Part shown: piece after piece, positions 16,523 through 24,757 of the stretch
Layout of the letters: the number at the start of each line of letters is the position of its first letter
Numbering within the stretch: the stretch's first letter is position 1
Assembly: GCF_017549005.1 (NCBI RefSeq)
Contig: NZ_JAFYYT010000002.1
Span: 1-64,000, forward strand
Length of the DNA stretch: 64,000 nucleotides
Direction of reading: 5' to 3'
Source of the DNA: Ruminococcus sp.
Lineage (GTDB): Bacteria > Bacillota > Clostridia > Oscillospirales > Ruminococcaceae
The notes under the pieces: generated by a model
The model's input: the letters and a program-made list of their open reading frames with translations, nothing else
Told to the model about the DNA's origin: nothing
Database searches by the model: none
Position numbers and translations under genes: made by a program

Positions 16523-17491
16523 ATGACAAAAATTGACCTTATTACGGGCATTCTCGGCTCGGGAAAGACTACTTTCCTGCTTAAATACGCCCGTCACCTT
16601 ATCGACAGCGGCGAGAATATCGCCATACTTGAAAACGACTTCGGCGCTGTAAACATAGATATGATGATACTTCAGGAGCTGAAAGGGGAGCACTGCCGCC
16701 TTGAAATGATCGCAGGAGGCTGTGACGCTGACTGTCACAGACGGCGCTTCAAAACCCAGCTCATATCCCTCGGTATGCAGCATTTTGACCGCGTTATCGT
16801 AGAACCCTCGGGTATCTTCGATATGGACGAGTTCTTTGACATACTACACGATCAGCCGCTTGACAACTGGTTCGGGACAGGAAGCGTCATCACTATAGCC
16901 GACGGAGAAATGGACGAAAGTCTTTCGCCTCAGATGGAGTATCTTCTCGGTTCGGAGGCAGCTTGCTGCGGAAAACTGGTGATAAGCAAGCTGCGCGGAG
17001 AAGTCGGCGGCAATACGGTCCAGAGTATACTCGATCATGTGAACAGGGCTCTTGAGGATATCCGCTGCGACCGCAGACTTACCTTACGCGACGTTTTTGC
17101 AAAGGACTGGGAACGCCTTGACGAGGAGGACTTCAAAATGCTCGGCGGAGCAGGATACCGCGGTTCGAGTTATGTAAAGAAGTACAGTCCCGAGGATATA
17201 GAGAGTTCTGTACACTATTTCATGCACATTGCCCTGCCGCAGGAGAGTATAGAGGGCGTTATCGCCGATATTATGAGCGATGAGAGCTGCGGCAGTATAT
17301 TCCGCATAAAGGGAGCTCTTCCTGTCGGGGAGGGCTGGCTTAAAATAAATGCTACACGCGAAAAGACAGAGCTCTCAGTTGTGCCGGATGGGCAGCCTGT
17401 GCTGATAGTTATTGGCGACAACGTTTCTCGCGAGCGTATAGACGAGTATCTGAAGCCGCTGAATACCGATAAAGAATATGTCTCGATATGA
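16523..17491 (+). CDS. CobW/P47K-family GTPase, putative metallochaperone
   Basis: A cytoplasmic GTP-binding protein of 322 residues from the G3E group, whose members deliver metals to enzymes. Walker A is GILGSGKTTFLL, and EPSGIFDMDEFFDIL matches the segment after switch II in CobW proteins. Family members normally carry a CxCC metal motif shortly after the N-terminal third. Here the equivalent stretch reads GGCDADCHRR, so one or more cysteines are missing or moved. The C-terminal domain is present but divergent. AAGGAG precedes the chosen ATG. It stands alone with its own promoter, so the metal and client are unknown. Confidence 0.8.
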   Translation: MTKIDLITGILGSGKTTFLLKYARHLIDSGENIAILENDFGAVNIDMMILQELKGEHCRLEMIAGGCDADCHRRRFKTQLISLGMQHFDRVIVEPSGIFDMDEFFDILHDQPLDNWFGTGSVITIADGEMDESLSPQMEYLLGSEAACCGKLVISKLRGEVGGNTVQSILDHVNRALEDIRCDRRLTLRDVFAKDWERLDEEDFKMLGGAGYRGSSYVKKYSPEDIESSVHYFMHIALPQESIEGVIADIMSDESCGSIFRIKGALPVGEGWLKINATREKTELSVVPDGQPVLIVIGDNVSRERIDEYLKPLNTDKEYVSI

Positions 17492-17552
17492 AGCTTTGAG
17501 ATTTTTCCTTTACAATCCTCGCCTAATGTGATATAATGTTTTTTGTTGTGTT

Positions 17553-17706
17553 GTAAATCATAATTTTGCGAAGCAAAAATATGAAGTTGAGAGTTGAAAG
17601 TTATGGTGTTGCCTGCGGCGACATTATTTAAATAATGTGAGCGAAGCGAACTCATTAACTCTCAACTCTAAACTAATCAAAATTCAGCATAGCTGAATTT
17701 TGATTT
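17553..17706 (+). repeat. Dispersed repeat family 1, copy A
   Basis: This 154-bp element starts with GTAAATCATAATTTTGCG and ends with GCTGAATTTTGATTTAC, so its ends are imperfect inverted repeats. Inside lie GAAGTTGAGAGTTGAAAG, GCCTGCGGCGACATTATT and small hairpins (TTTTGCGAAGCAAAA, AAAATTCAGC/GCTGAATTTT). It matches the element at 20933-21070 in the opposite orientation. The end abuts the ribosome binding site of the ABC-F gene. Confidence 0.8.
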
Positions 17707-17721
17707 ACGGAAGGAGAAAAT

Positions 17722-19326
17722 ATGATAACAGTAACTAATGTGAGCGTGCAGTTCGGCGGCTCTACACTTTTCAAAAATGTAAACCTTAAATTCACAAACG
17801 GAAACTGCTACGGCGTTATCGGCGCAAACGGCGCTGGAAAGTCCACATTCCTCCGCGTCCTCTGCGGCGAACTTGAACCTGCCTCGGGCGAGGTCGTAAT
17901 GCCGAAAGAGGAGCGCCTCAGCGTTCTCAAACAGGATCACTTCGCATATGACGAGTATACGGTCCTCGATACGGTGATCATGGGAAACGCCCGCCTTTAT
18001 GAGATAATGCAGGAAAAGGACGCTCTTTACGCTAAGGAGGACTTCTCAGAGGAGGACGGCGTCAAGGCTTCCGAGCTGGAGGGCGAGTTCGCTGAGCTAA
18101 ACGGCTGGGAGGCAGAGTCAGACGCTTCAAAGCTCATACAGGGTCTCGGACTTTCCGAGGATATACTCTATTCGCAGATGTCCACCCTTTCCGGTAACGA
18201 AAAGGTCAAGGTCCTCCTTGCACAGGCGCTTTTCGGCAATCCCGACATCATTCTCCTCGACGAGCCTACCAATCACCTTGATATTGACGCGGTTCGCTGG
18301 CTTGAGGAGTTCCTTTCGGAGTACTTCGGTACGGTCATAGTTGTTTCTCATGACCGTCACTTCCTCAATAACGTCTGCACTCATATCGTCGATATCGACT
18401 ACAACAAGATAAAGATGTACGTCGGAAACTACGAGTTCTGGTATGAGTCCAGCCAGCTCATTCAGCGCATGATAAAGCAGCAGAACAAGAAGAACGAGGA
18501 GAAAATAAAGGAACTCAAGGACTTCATCGCCCGTTTCTCTGCCAATAAGTCAAAGTCCAATCAGGCTACATCACGCCGTAAGCTCATTGAGAAGCTCACT
18601 GTCGAGGAGCTCCCTGCGTCAAGCAGAAGATACCCGTTTATCGGCTTCGATATGGACAGAGAGCTTGGCAAGGATATTCTCCAGGTGGAGGGGCTTACAA
18701 AGACAGTGGACGGTGTAAAGCTCCTCGATAATGTTAGCTTCACCCTCGGAAGAACAGACAAGGTAGCATTTGTGGGCGAGAGCGAACAGGCTATTACAAT
18801 GCTGTTCAAGATACTCATGGAGGAGGAGCAGCCCGATTCGGGAAGCTTCAAATGGGGAGTTTCCGTTACTACATCTTATATGCCTGTTGATAACTCTGAT
18901 TATTTCAACGGCTGTGAGCTTTCCATACTCGACTGGATACGTCAGTACTCTGTAAAGGACGAGACCGAGACCTATCTCCGAGGCTTCCTGGGACGTATGC
19001 TCTTCTCGGGAGACGACGTGTACAAGCCTGTAAACGTGCTCTCGGGAGGCGAAAAGGTGAGATGTATGTTCTCGAGAATGATGCTTTTCGGTTCAAACGT
19101 GCTTGTTCTCGACCGTCCTACCAACCACCTCGACCTTGAAAGTATTACTGCTGTAAACAACAGCCTTATCAACTTCAAGGGAGTAGTTCTTCTCGCTTCT
19201 CACGACCATGAGATAATGCAGACAACTGCAAACCGTATCATCGAGATACTTCCTCAGGGCTGCCTTGACAGGCAGGGAACATATGAGGAATTCATAGACT
19301 TCAAGAAGGAAAACGGTCTGATGTAA
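17722..19326 (+). CDS. ABC-F family ATPase with degenerate second nucleotide-binding domain
   Basis: A soluble protein of 534 residues with two ABC domains and no membrane segment, the ABC-F class that acts on ribosomes. The sequence most resembles the YbiT branch. Domain 1 is intact: GANGAGKSTFL, LSGNEKVKVLLAQ, ILLDEPTNHLD, SHDRHFL. The linker (about residues 240-290) is Lys/Glu-rich. Domain 2 keeps the signature LSGGEKVRCMFSRM. Its Walker A reads GESEQAITML, without the Gly-Lys-Ser/Thr, and its Walker B reads LVLDRPTNHLD, with Arg in place of the catalytic Glu. Site 2 is probably unable to hydrolyse ATP. A divergent Walker A here may be a lineage trait. Function in translation or antibiotic protection is not settled by sequence. 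Confidence 0.87.
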   Translation: MITVTNVSVQFGGSTLFKNVNLKFTNGNCYGVIGANGAGKSTFLRVLCGELEPASGEVVMPKEERLSVLKQDHFAYDEYTVLDTVIMGNARLYEIMQEKDALYAKEDFSEEDGVKASELEGEFAELNGWEAESDASKLIQGLGLSEDILYSQMSTLSGNEKVKVLLAQALFGNPDIILLDEPTNHLDIDAVRWLEEFLSEYFGTVIVVSHDRHFLNNVCTHIVDIDYNKIKMYVGNYEFWYESSQLIQRMIKQQNKKNEEKIKELKDFIARFSANKSKSNQATSRRKLIEKLTVEELPASSRRYPFIGFDMDRELGKDILQVEGLTKTVDGVKLLDNVSFTLGRTDKVAFVGESEQAITMLFKILMEEEQPDSGSFKWGVSVTTSYMPVDNSDYFNGCELSILDWIRQYSVKDETETYLRGFLGRMLFSGDDVYKPVNVLSGGEKVRCMFSRMMLFGSNVLVLDRPTNHLDLESITAVNNSLINFKGVVLLASHDHEIMQTTANRIIEILPQGCLDRQGTYEEFIDFKKENGLM

Positions 19327-19331
19327 ACAAA

Positions 19332-19369
19332 AAAGCCCTGAAGCGGTAATAAAACTGCTTTAGGGCTTT
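19332..19369. terminator. Bidirectional terminator between convergent genes
   Basis: AAAGCCCTGAAGC and GCTTTAGGGCTTT form a stem between the ABC-F gene and the hypothetical gene ending at 19360, with A-rich and T-rich flanks usable in both directions. Confidence 0.75.
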
Positions 19370-19719
19370 AATGATTTTATGAGTATTTTGGCTTCAAAGA
19401 AGTCACGGACTGCTTCTATGCCTTTAAATTCCATATATCTTGGGTAGCCGGGGGGATTTTCTGCCGAGTAGGTAAGATGATATATCCTGTAGATGCCGCC
19501 CCCGCCGTGCATATCGCCTATGAGGTAGAGGACTTCATCGTTGACCTCGTTGTTTGCTACGGCATAGACGTTGTTTTTGAAAAGTTCATTGCCGTAACCG
19601 AGTTCCTTTTTCAGCTCCCTTACGAAATATCCTGTCGCCTCGGAAAGAAGCAGAAGCCTCCATGTGAAGCGCGTTTCGTATTTCATCTTGAGGTAACTGA
19701 AAACTTCTTCTTCGGTCAT
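19360..19719 (-). CDS. Hypothetical small protein
   Basis: A 119-residue protein of no family I recognise. It is soluble, with mixed charge and a Gly-rich turn (DMHGGGGIYRIYHL), followed by a strand-rich stretch and a C-terminal helix. The ATG at 19719 is preferred over the frame start at 19734 because CAGGTG lies six bases before it. The stop codon lies inside the shared terminator stem. No neighbour suggests a role. Confidence 0.6.
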   Translation of the reverse strand: MTEEEVFSYLKMKYETRFTWRLLLLSEATGYFVRELKKELGYGNELFKNNVYAVANNEVNDEVLYLIGDMHGGGGIYRIYHLTYSAENPPGYPRYMEFKGIEAVRDFFEAKILIKSLKP

Positions 19720-19799
19720 TATTTTCACCTGCAATTCGCTGTTTATGTTTTTTGAGGGGCTTATGCCCGTATATTCTGCGCCGTTTATGGGAAAATCTC

Positions 19800-20513
19800 C
19801 TATATGCGCGAGAAAACTTCGCCTATCCTGTCACAGATGAGCAGATCGGCGTTCTTATCCATCTGAGTAGGCGACATATTGATGATAACGAGGTTGTTTC
19901 CTTTGAAATAGCGGATAAGTCCTGCCGCAGGATATACATTGAGAGATGTTCCGCCGATTATGAGAGTGTCCGCAGAAGCTATAGCGCGGACTGCGCCGTT
20001 TACCGTGGCGTCGTCGAGTGACTCCTCATAGAGCACAACATCGGGCTTTATTACGCCGCCGCATTCACATTTCGGGACTCCCTGCGAGTCGATTATGGCA
20101 TGGACATCGTGGAACTTCCTGCATTTTGTGCAGTAGTTGCGGAGAACGCTGCCGTGGAGCTCATATACGGTCTTGCTGCCTGCCGCCTGATGAAGTCCGT
20201 CGATATTCTGAGTGACTACAGCGCTGAGCCTGCCCTCTTTTTCGAGCTCCGCAAGCTTTATGTGGGCTGTATTCGGCTTTGCGTCAAGGCAGAGCATTTT
20301 TGCCCTGTAGAAGCGGTAGAACTCCTCGGTCTTTTCCATGAAGAATGTGTGGCTGAGGATAGTCTCGGGAGGATAGTCCCACTGCTGACTGTAGAGGCCG
20401 TCAACGCTGCGGAAGTCGGGGATACCGCTCTCGGTGGAAACTCCTGCACCGCCGAAAAATACGATATTATGCGAGCTTTTTACGATTTCGGAGAGCTTTT
20501 CAGTATTTTCCAT
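19800..20513 (-). CDS. Sir2-family NAD-dependent protein deacylase
   Basis: A sirtuin of 237 residues that removes acyl groups from lysine using NAD. The motifs are GGAGVSTESGIPDFRS for NAD binding, TQNIDGLH, catalytic His in ELHGS, and a zinc site formed by CTKC and CECG. This is standard length for a bacterial CobB-like protein. The ATG at 20513, with GGGAG upstream, is a better start than the TTG at 20519. It begins directly after the yjbQ stop codon, so the two are co-transcribed. Confidence 0.93.
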   Translation of the reverse strand: MENTEKLSEIVKSSHNIVFFGGAGVSTESGIPDFRSVDGLYSQQWDYPPETILSHTFFMEKTEEFYRFYRAKMLCLDAKPNTAHIKLAELEKEGRLSAVVTQNIDGLHQAAGSKTVYELHGSVLRNYCTKCRKFHDVHAIIDSQGVPKCECGGVIKPDVVLYEESLDDATVNGAVRAIASADTLIIGGTSLNVYPAAGLIRYFKGNNLVIINMSPTQMDKNADLLICDRIGEVFSRI

Positions 20514-20515
20514 GA

Positions 20516-20911
20516 TCAATCTCCCATTACCTTTACGTAGAATTTTCTCGTTCTCGGACCGTCAAACTCGCAGAAGTAGATGTCCTGCCATGTTCCGAGA
20601 AGGAGCTTGCCGCCTGTGATTATTATAGTTTCGCTTGCGCCTATTGCCGAGGACTTGATATGAGCGTCGGAGTTGCCCTCTGCGTGGCGGAAGGACTGGA
20701 GATCGGGGAAGAACTTGTCGAGCCCCTTGATAACGTCGGTCTGAACGTCGGGATCGGCATTTTCATTGATAGTTATTGCAGCTGTGGTGTGTGGACAGAA
20801 AACTATGCAGATACCCTCAAGGACGCCGCTTTCCTTTACGGCTTCTGTTACTTCCCGTGTGATATCCACAAGTCCCTCTGTGGGAGTGCTGAGTTTGAAG
20901 TTGAATAGCAT
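20516..20911 (-). CDS. yjbQ: YjbQ-family protein (UPF0047)
   Basis: A 131-residue protein of the widespread YjbQ family. It has the conserved core FCPHTTAAITINENADPDV and the HAEGNSDAHIKSS segment, whose histidines form a metal-like pocket in solved structures. The biochemical role is uncertain; weak thiamine phosphate synthase activity has been reported for some members. AAAGGAGA precedes the start. The gene lies just downstream of repeat copy B and upstream of the sirtuin gene. Confidence 0.9.
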   Translation of the reverse strand: MLFNFKLSTPTEGLVDITREVTEAVKESGVLEGICIVFCPHTTAAITINENADPDVQTDVIKGLDKFFPDLQSFRHAEGNSDAHIKSSAIGASETIIITGGKLLLGTWQDIYFCEFDGPRTRKFYVKVMGD

Positions 20912-20932
20912 GATGATCTCCTTTCGTAAACC

Positions 20933-21070
20933 AGAATTCAGCTTTGCTGAATTTTGATTAGTTTAGAGTTGAGAGTTAAGAGTTTAGAGTTATTTAAATA
21001 ATGTCGCCGCAGGCGACACCATAACTTTCAATTCTCAACTCTCAACTTCATATTTTTGCTTCGCAAAATT
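20933..21070 (-). repeat. Dispersed repeat family 1, copy B (inverted)
   Basis: Read on the minus strand this begins AATTTTGCGAAGCAAAAATA, continues through GAAGTTGAGAGTTGAGAA, GGTGTCGCCTGCGGCGAC and TTATTTAAATAACTC, and ends GCAAAGCTGAATTC. It is a close relative of 17562-17702 with small insertions and deletions. As in copy A, the last bases run into the ribosome binding site of the next gene (yjbQ). Confidence 0.8.
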
Positions 21071-21704
21071 AAGATTTGTCATTATAAAATCTGCAAAAAT
21101 AACTTAACGGACATTCGCCGCATTTCGGCTTACGGGCATTGCATATATCACGTCCGAACTCTACCGTCCTGTGGCAGAAATCCGAGGATACTTCGGGCGG
21201 TATGAGCTTCACAAGGTCCTTTTCCACCTTTGCGGGCTCCTTGTTCTTTGTAAGTCCAAGCCTGCCTGTTATCCTGATACAGTGAGTATCGGTGACCATT
21301 GCGGGCTTGCCGAAAACGTCGCCAAGCATAAGGTTAGCGGTCTTTCTGCCTATGCCCGAAAGCTTCAGCAGGTCTTCCATATTGTCGGGGACTTCGCCGC
21401 CGAAGTCGTTTATGAGCTGTGAAGCCATTTCCTTGAGGCTCTTTGCCTTGTTATGGTAGAAGCCGCAGGGCTTTACGTCCTGTTCGAGCTCCGAGATATC
21501 GGCATTTGCAAAGGCTTCAAGAGTAGGATATTTCCTGAAAAGCGTTTCCGTTACGATATTTACTCTCGCATCGGTACACTGTGCCGCAAGACGGGCTGCA
21601 AACATCAGCTCGTAGGGCTTTGTATAATTAAGTGTGCAGGCGGCGTCGGGATAGAGCTTTTCGAGCTCCTTCACTGCAAGCGCTGCAATTTCTTTTTTTG
21701 TCAT
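21069..21704 (-). CDS. nth: Endonuclease III, DNA glycosylase/AP lyase
   Basis: A base-excision repair enzyme of 211 residues, the expected length. The helix-hairpin-helix reads LSGIGRKTANLML with the catalytic Lys, and the catalytic Asp is in MVTDTHCIRI. Four cysteines for a [4Fe-4S] cluster are spaced C-x6-C-x2-C-x5-C at the C-terminus (CNARKPKCGECPLSYFC). The start overlaps the upstream gene by 4 bp, and the stop lies at the edge of repeat copy B. Confidence 0.96.
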   Translation of the reverse strand: MTKKEIAALAVKELEKLYPDAACTLNYTKPYELMFAARLAAQCTDARVNIVTETLFRKYPTLEAFANADISELEQDVKPCGFYHNKAKSLKEMASQLINDFGGEVPDNMEDLLKLSGIGRKTANLMLGDVFGKPAMVTDTHCIRITGRLGLTKNKEPAKVEKDLVKLIPPEVSSDFCHRTVEFGRDICNARKPKCGECPLSYFCRFYNDKS

Positions 21705-22060
21705 TCCGCGTTCACCCTGAGTTTTTTCTGCTTTTCGAGAATGCTGTCATAGACCTTGTACATCTTCTGCACCGTATTTTCGAGGAAATAGTAGTGCTTT
21801 ATGTAGAAAATGAGGAGTACAAGTATTATCGTCACCAGCAGCAGCGTCGGCAGATTTGGTGTGAAAACAAGGACTGCGATGAATATGGCAAGTATCACGG
21901 AAAACAGCATGGTAACAAGAAAATGCACTATTCTTTCGTGCTGCATGAAGCCGATCTTTTTGAGGTGCTCGTCCATGATCTCGTCTATCTCGGAAGCGCT
22001 GCTGCACTTTTCCAGCCTGTCCTCAATGTATTTCATGTAATTTGTCAGATATTCAGTCAT
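21701..22060 (-). CDS. Small membrane protein upstream of nth
   Basis: A 119-residue protein with two hydrophobic helices (about 55-75 and 80-100) between charged ends; the C-terminal part looks helical (KMYKVYDSILEKQKKLRV). The ATG at 22060 follows GGAAGGTGA. I do not recognise a family. It overlaps nth by 4 bp, so the two are co-expressed, but no link to DNA repair is evident. Confidence 0.65.
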   Translation of the reverse strand: MTEYLTNYMKYIEDRLEKCSSASEIDEIMDEHLKKIGFMQHERIVHFLVTMLFSVILAIFIAVLVFTPNLPTLLLVTIILVLLIFYIKHYYFLENTVQKMYKVYDSILEKQKKLRVNAE

Positions 22061-22294
22061 TTTCTTCACCTTCCCATGCACAAACTAAACGAAACTCCAT
22101 TAAAATTATACACCTTTTTAGCCATAATGTCAACATTTTTTCATGCTGTTCCGTGACGGAAAAACAGAGATTTTTTAGCTTGATAATTTAAGTATGATTT
22201 AATATACAGTTGGGATAATTGCTTAGAAATACAGCTCCTGATTGTGCGTGTATACGAAAATAATTACAGATATGAAAACAATTCGTCCCTGTTA

Positions 22295-22322
22295 TTGATT
22301 TTTACTGAAATTATTGTATAAT
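22295..22322 (+). promoter_or_regulatory. Candidate promoter of the mannanase gene
   Basis: TTGATT (22295-22300) and TATAAT (22317-22322) are separated by 16 bp, about 60 bp before the ATG. The rest of 22061-22294 is AT-rich without other features I can see. Confidence 0.55.
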
Positions 22323-22380
22323 TAAAGTAACATATGTTTTTAAACCGAGATATTCACTACTTTCAGGAGGGTATTAAAAT

Positions 22381-24618
22381 ATGGGAACATTATTGTTCAG
22401 AAAGGCAGGAGCTGCTGCAATGTCTGCGGCTATGCTGCTCAATTGTGCCGTGTACAGCACTTCGGCTGTAACGGCTGCAAACGAACCGCTCAAGTTCGAG
22501 TTCGAGGACGCTGAGATAACAGGTGACGTTACAGTGGAGAAGGACTCGAATGCAAGCGGCGGTTCTGCGCTGAAAATGACGGACAGCGGTACTATCACGC
22601 TGAATGTCACCGTTGAGGAGGGCGGCCCTTACAGACTGACCTTTTATGCTTTCGGTATCGGTACCGACAAGCAGCAGAACCTCAGCGTAAACGGCTCGTC
22701 CCAGGGCGCTATAGGAATACCTCAGGGCGACAAGTATCAGGCTGTGGAGCTTACAGCTATCCCGCTCAAGGCAGGAAAGAACTCCATAGTGATCGAGAAG
22801 TCATGGGGCTGGTCGCAGTTCGACTACCTCACGGCTGAGCCTATGTCCGACGCCAAGATCGAAGCAAAGCAGGTAACGCCCTGCGATCAGCTCGCTACTG
22901 TCGAGACTCAGAGCCTTATGTCTTACCTTGCCGAGAATTACGGCAATCATATAATCTCAGGTCAGCAGGAGATATACAGCGGCGGTCCTCACGGTCTCGA
23001 GACCGAATTCGAGTACCTCAGGGACACCACAGGTCACTATCCTGCTATCAGAGGCTTTGATTACGGTAATTTCTGCTGTCCTCTCTACGGCAGTGACGAC
23101 GGTTCTACAGACCGTATCATCGACTGGGTAAAGAACAAGGGCGGTATCGCTACTGCTTCTTATCACATCAACGTGCCAAAGAACTTTTCAAGCTATGAGA
23201 TAGGCACGAAGATGGACTGGTCGGCATCGACCTATACTGCAAAGGACACAGATTTTTCACCCTCAAAGGCTGCTACGGCAGGCACCAAGGAGAACGAGTA
23301 CTACCTCTCGACTCTCAAAACTCTCGCAAAGGAGTTCAATAAGCTGGAGGCTGAAGGTATCCCCGTGATATGGAGACCTCTTCACGAAGCCGAGGGCGGC
23401 GGCGGCGAGGAAGGTTCATGGTTCTGGTGGGGCAGGGAAGGTTCGGCTGCTTACAAGAAGCTCTGGATCTATACCTACAATACCCTTACTAATGACCTCA
23501 ACTGCCATAACCTCATATGGGAGTGGAACAGCTACAACTTCGCCACCTCAAAGGACTGGTACCCGGGCGACGCTTATGTTGATATCATAGGCTACGACAA
23601 GTACAGCTGCACGGACTGGTCAACGGGAAGCGCAAGATACTACCACAACGACAGCCCGTTCTCGTCTACATTCTACGGTATCATGGAAAAGTACGACAGT
23701 GCCAAGATGGTAGCCCTTGCAGAGAACGACAGCTTCTCAACATCTGACAAGATGCAGGAGGAAAAAGCAGGCTGGCTCTACTTCTGCACATGGTACGACG
23801 GCGGTTCGGACAATAACAACTTCCTCTCCAATCCTACATTCAATACCAAGGAAGACACTATCGCTATGTATCAGAGCGATTACTGTATAACCCTTGACGA
23901 GCTCCCTAAGGACCTCTACAAGAAGGACGGCGTCACTCCCCCCGACCCGTCAAGAACAACAACGGTAACAACGACAACTACAACTACTGATAAGAACACA
24001 ACTACTACCACTACTGCATATAAATTCGCTATTCAGAAGAAGTCGGTGACTATCCCAGAATGGCCTAATCTTGCAGTGGCAAGGTCAATGATAATCGATA
24101 TCACAGGTGCTCCCAACGCTTCCATAGGCGGTGCTATAGGCTACGGAACCACTGCCGACGACTGGAAGAACATCGAGTGGAAGGGCAATGCCGACAAGGA
24201 CGGCAAGCTTACGGTAAATGTTGACCTTAAAGAGATGCCCGATACCTTCAGGACCTGCGAGGTACAGGTATGGTGGTCGAACGTGTGGAATGCAGCTACG
24301 GAAAAGGCTGTCGATCAGCCTTATACCATTGACAGTTGCGAGGTCAAATACTACATGGGCGGAGCTCTTGAGCCTCCTAAGTACGGAGACGCAAATCTTG
24401 ACGATGTAATTGATATGAGCGACGCAGTCCTCATCATGCAGGCTCTTGCAAACCCGAACAAGTACGGCGTCAGAGGTACGGACAAGTATCATATCTCGGA
24501 GACAGGTGCAGCGCTCGCGGACGTTGACAAGACCAGCGAGGGCCTTACTTCCAACGACGCTCTCAGGATACAGGAGTATCTCCTTCATAAGATAACTACA
24601 CTTGATCCCAATGCATAA
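22381..24618 (+). CDS. Secreted beta-mannanase: CBM35, GH26, Thr linker, extra module, dockerin
   Basis: A cellulosomal enzyme of 745 residues likely to cleave beta-1,4-mannan. A signal peptide (about 1-34) leads to a CBM35-like domain (about 34-157, with FEFEDAEITG and an aromatic WGWSQFDYL end). The GH26 catalytic domain spans about 167-516. Its acid/base Glu is in WRPLHEAEGG, its nucleophile Glu in VALAENDSFS, and HNLIWEWNSYN is typical of the family. A Thr linker is followed by a beta-rich module of about 110 residues (547-660) that I cannot assign to a known family; it carries several Trp and may bind carbohydrate. A type I dockerin closes the protein (GDANLDDVIDMSDAVLIMQ, then ADVDKTSEGLTSNDALRIQ). 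AGGAGG precedes the ATG. Confidence 0.93.
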   Translation: MGTLLFRKAGAAAMSAAMLLNCAVYSTSAVTAANEPLKFEFEDAEITGDVTVEKDSNASGGSALKMTDSGTITLNVTVEEGGPYRLTFYAFGIGTDKQQNLSVNGSSQGAIGIPQGDKYQAVELTAIPLKAGKNSIVIEKSWGWSQFDYLTAEPMSDAKIEAKQVTPCDQLATVETQSLMSYLAENYGNHIISGQQEIYSGGPHGLETEFEYLRDTTGHYPAIRGFDYGNFCCPLYGSDDGSTDRIIDWVKNKGGIATASYHINVPKNFSSYEIGTKMDWSASTYTAKDTDFSPSKAATAGTKENEYYLSTLKTLAKEFNKLEAEGIPVIWRPLHEAEGGGGEEGSWFWWGREGSAAYKKLWIYTYNTLTNDLNCHNLIWEWNSYNFATSKDWYPGDAYVDIIGYDKYSCTDWSTGSARYYHNDSPFSSTFYGIMEKYDSAKMVALAENDSFSTSDKMQEEKAGWLYFCTWYDGGSDNNNFLSNPTFNTKEDTIAMYQSDYCITLDELPKDLYKKDGVTPPDPSRTTTVTTTTTTTDKNTTTTTTAYKFAIQKKSVTIPEWPNLAVARSMIIDITGAPNASIGGAIGYGTTADDWKNIEWKGNADKDGKLTVNVDLKEMPDTFRTCEVQVWWSNVWNAATEKAVDQPYTIDSCEVKYYMGGALEPPKYGDANLDDVIDMSDAVLIMQALANPNKYGVRGTDKYHISETGAALADVDKTSEGLTSNDALRIQEYLLHKITTLDPNA

Positions 24619-24622
24619 TAAC

Positions 24623-24664
24623 AAAAGCCATAAAGGAGCAAATTGCTCCTTTATGGCTTTTTAT
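24623..24664 (+). terminator. Intrinsic terminator after the mannanase gene
   Basis: AAAAGCCATAAAGGAGCA pairs over 17-18 bp with TGCTCCTTTATGGCTTTT, then T-rich sequence. Confidence 0.9.
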
Positions 24665-24689
24665 ATTGCAGGCGGCTTTCAGGGCATAC

Positions 24690-24720
24690 AAAAAAGCGGC
24701 GCACACCACTGTGCACCGCT
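24690..24720 (-). terminator. Intrinsic terminator of the nucleotide kinase-like gene
   Basis: On the minus strand AGCGGTGCACA and TGTGCGCCGCT form an imperfect stem followed by six T. Confidence 0.7.
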
Positions 24721-24757
24721 TCTCAGTTATTAGCTCTTAGTTCTAAGTTACTGGCCT

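Noticed and set aside
24085..24624. 179-residue frame opposite the mannanase C-terminus
   Set aside because: It mirrors the coding strand of a clear dockerin enzyme and shows no family features; codon bias belongs to the other strand.
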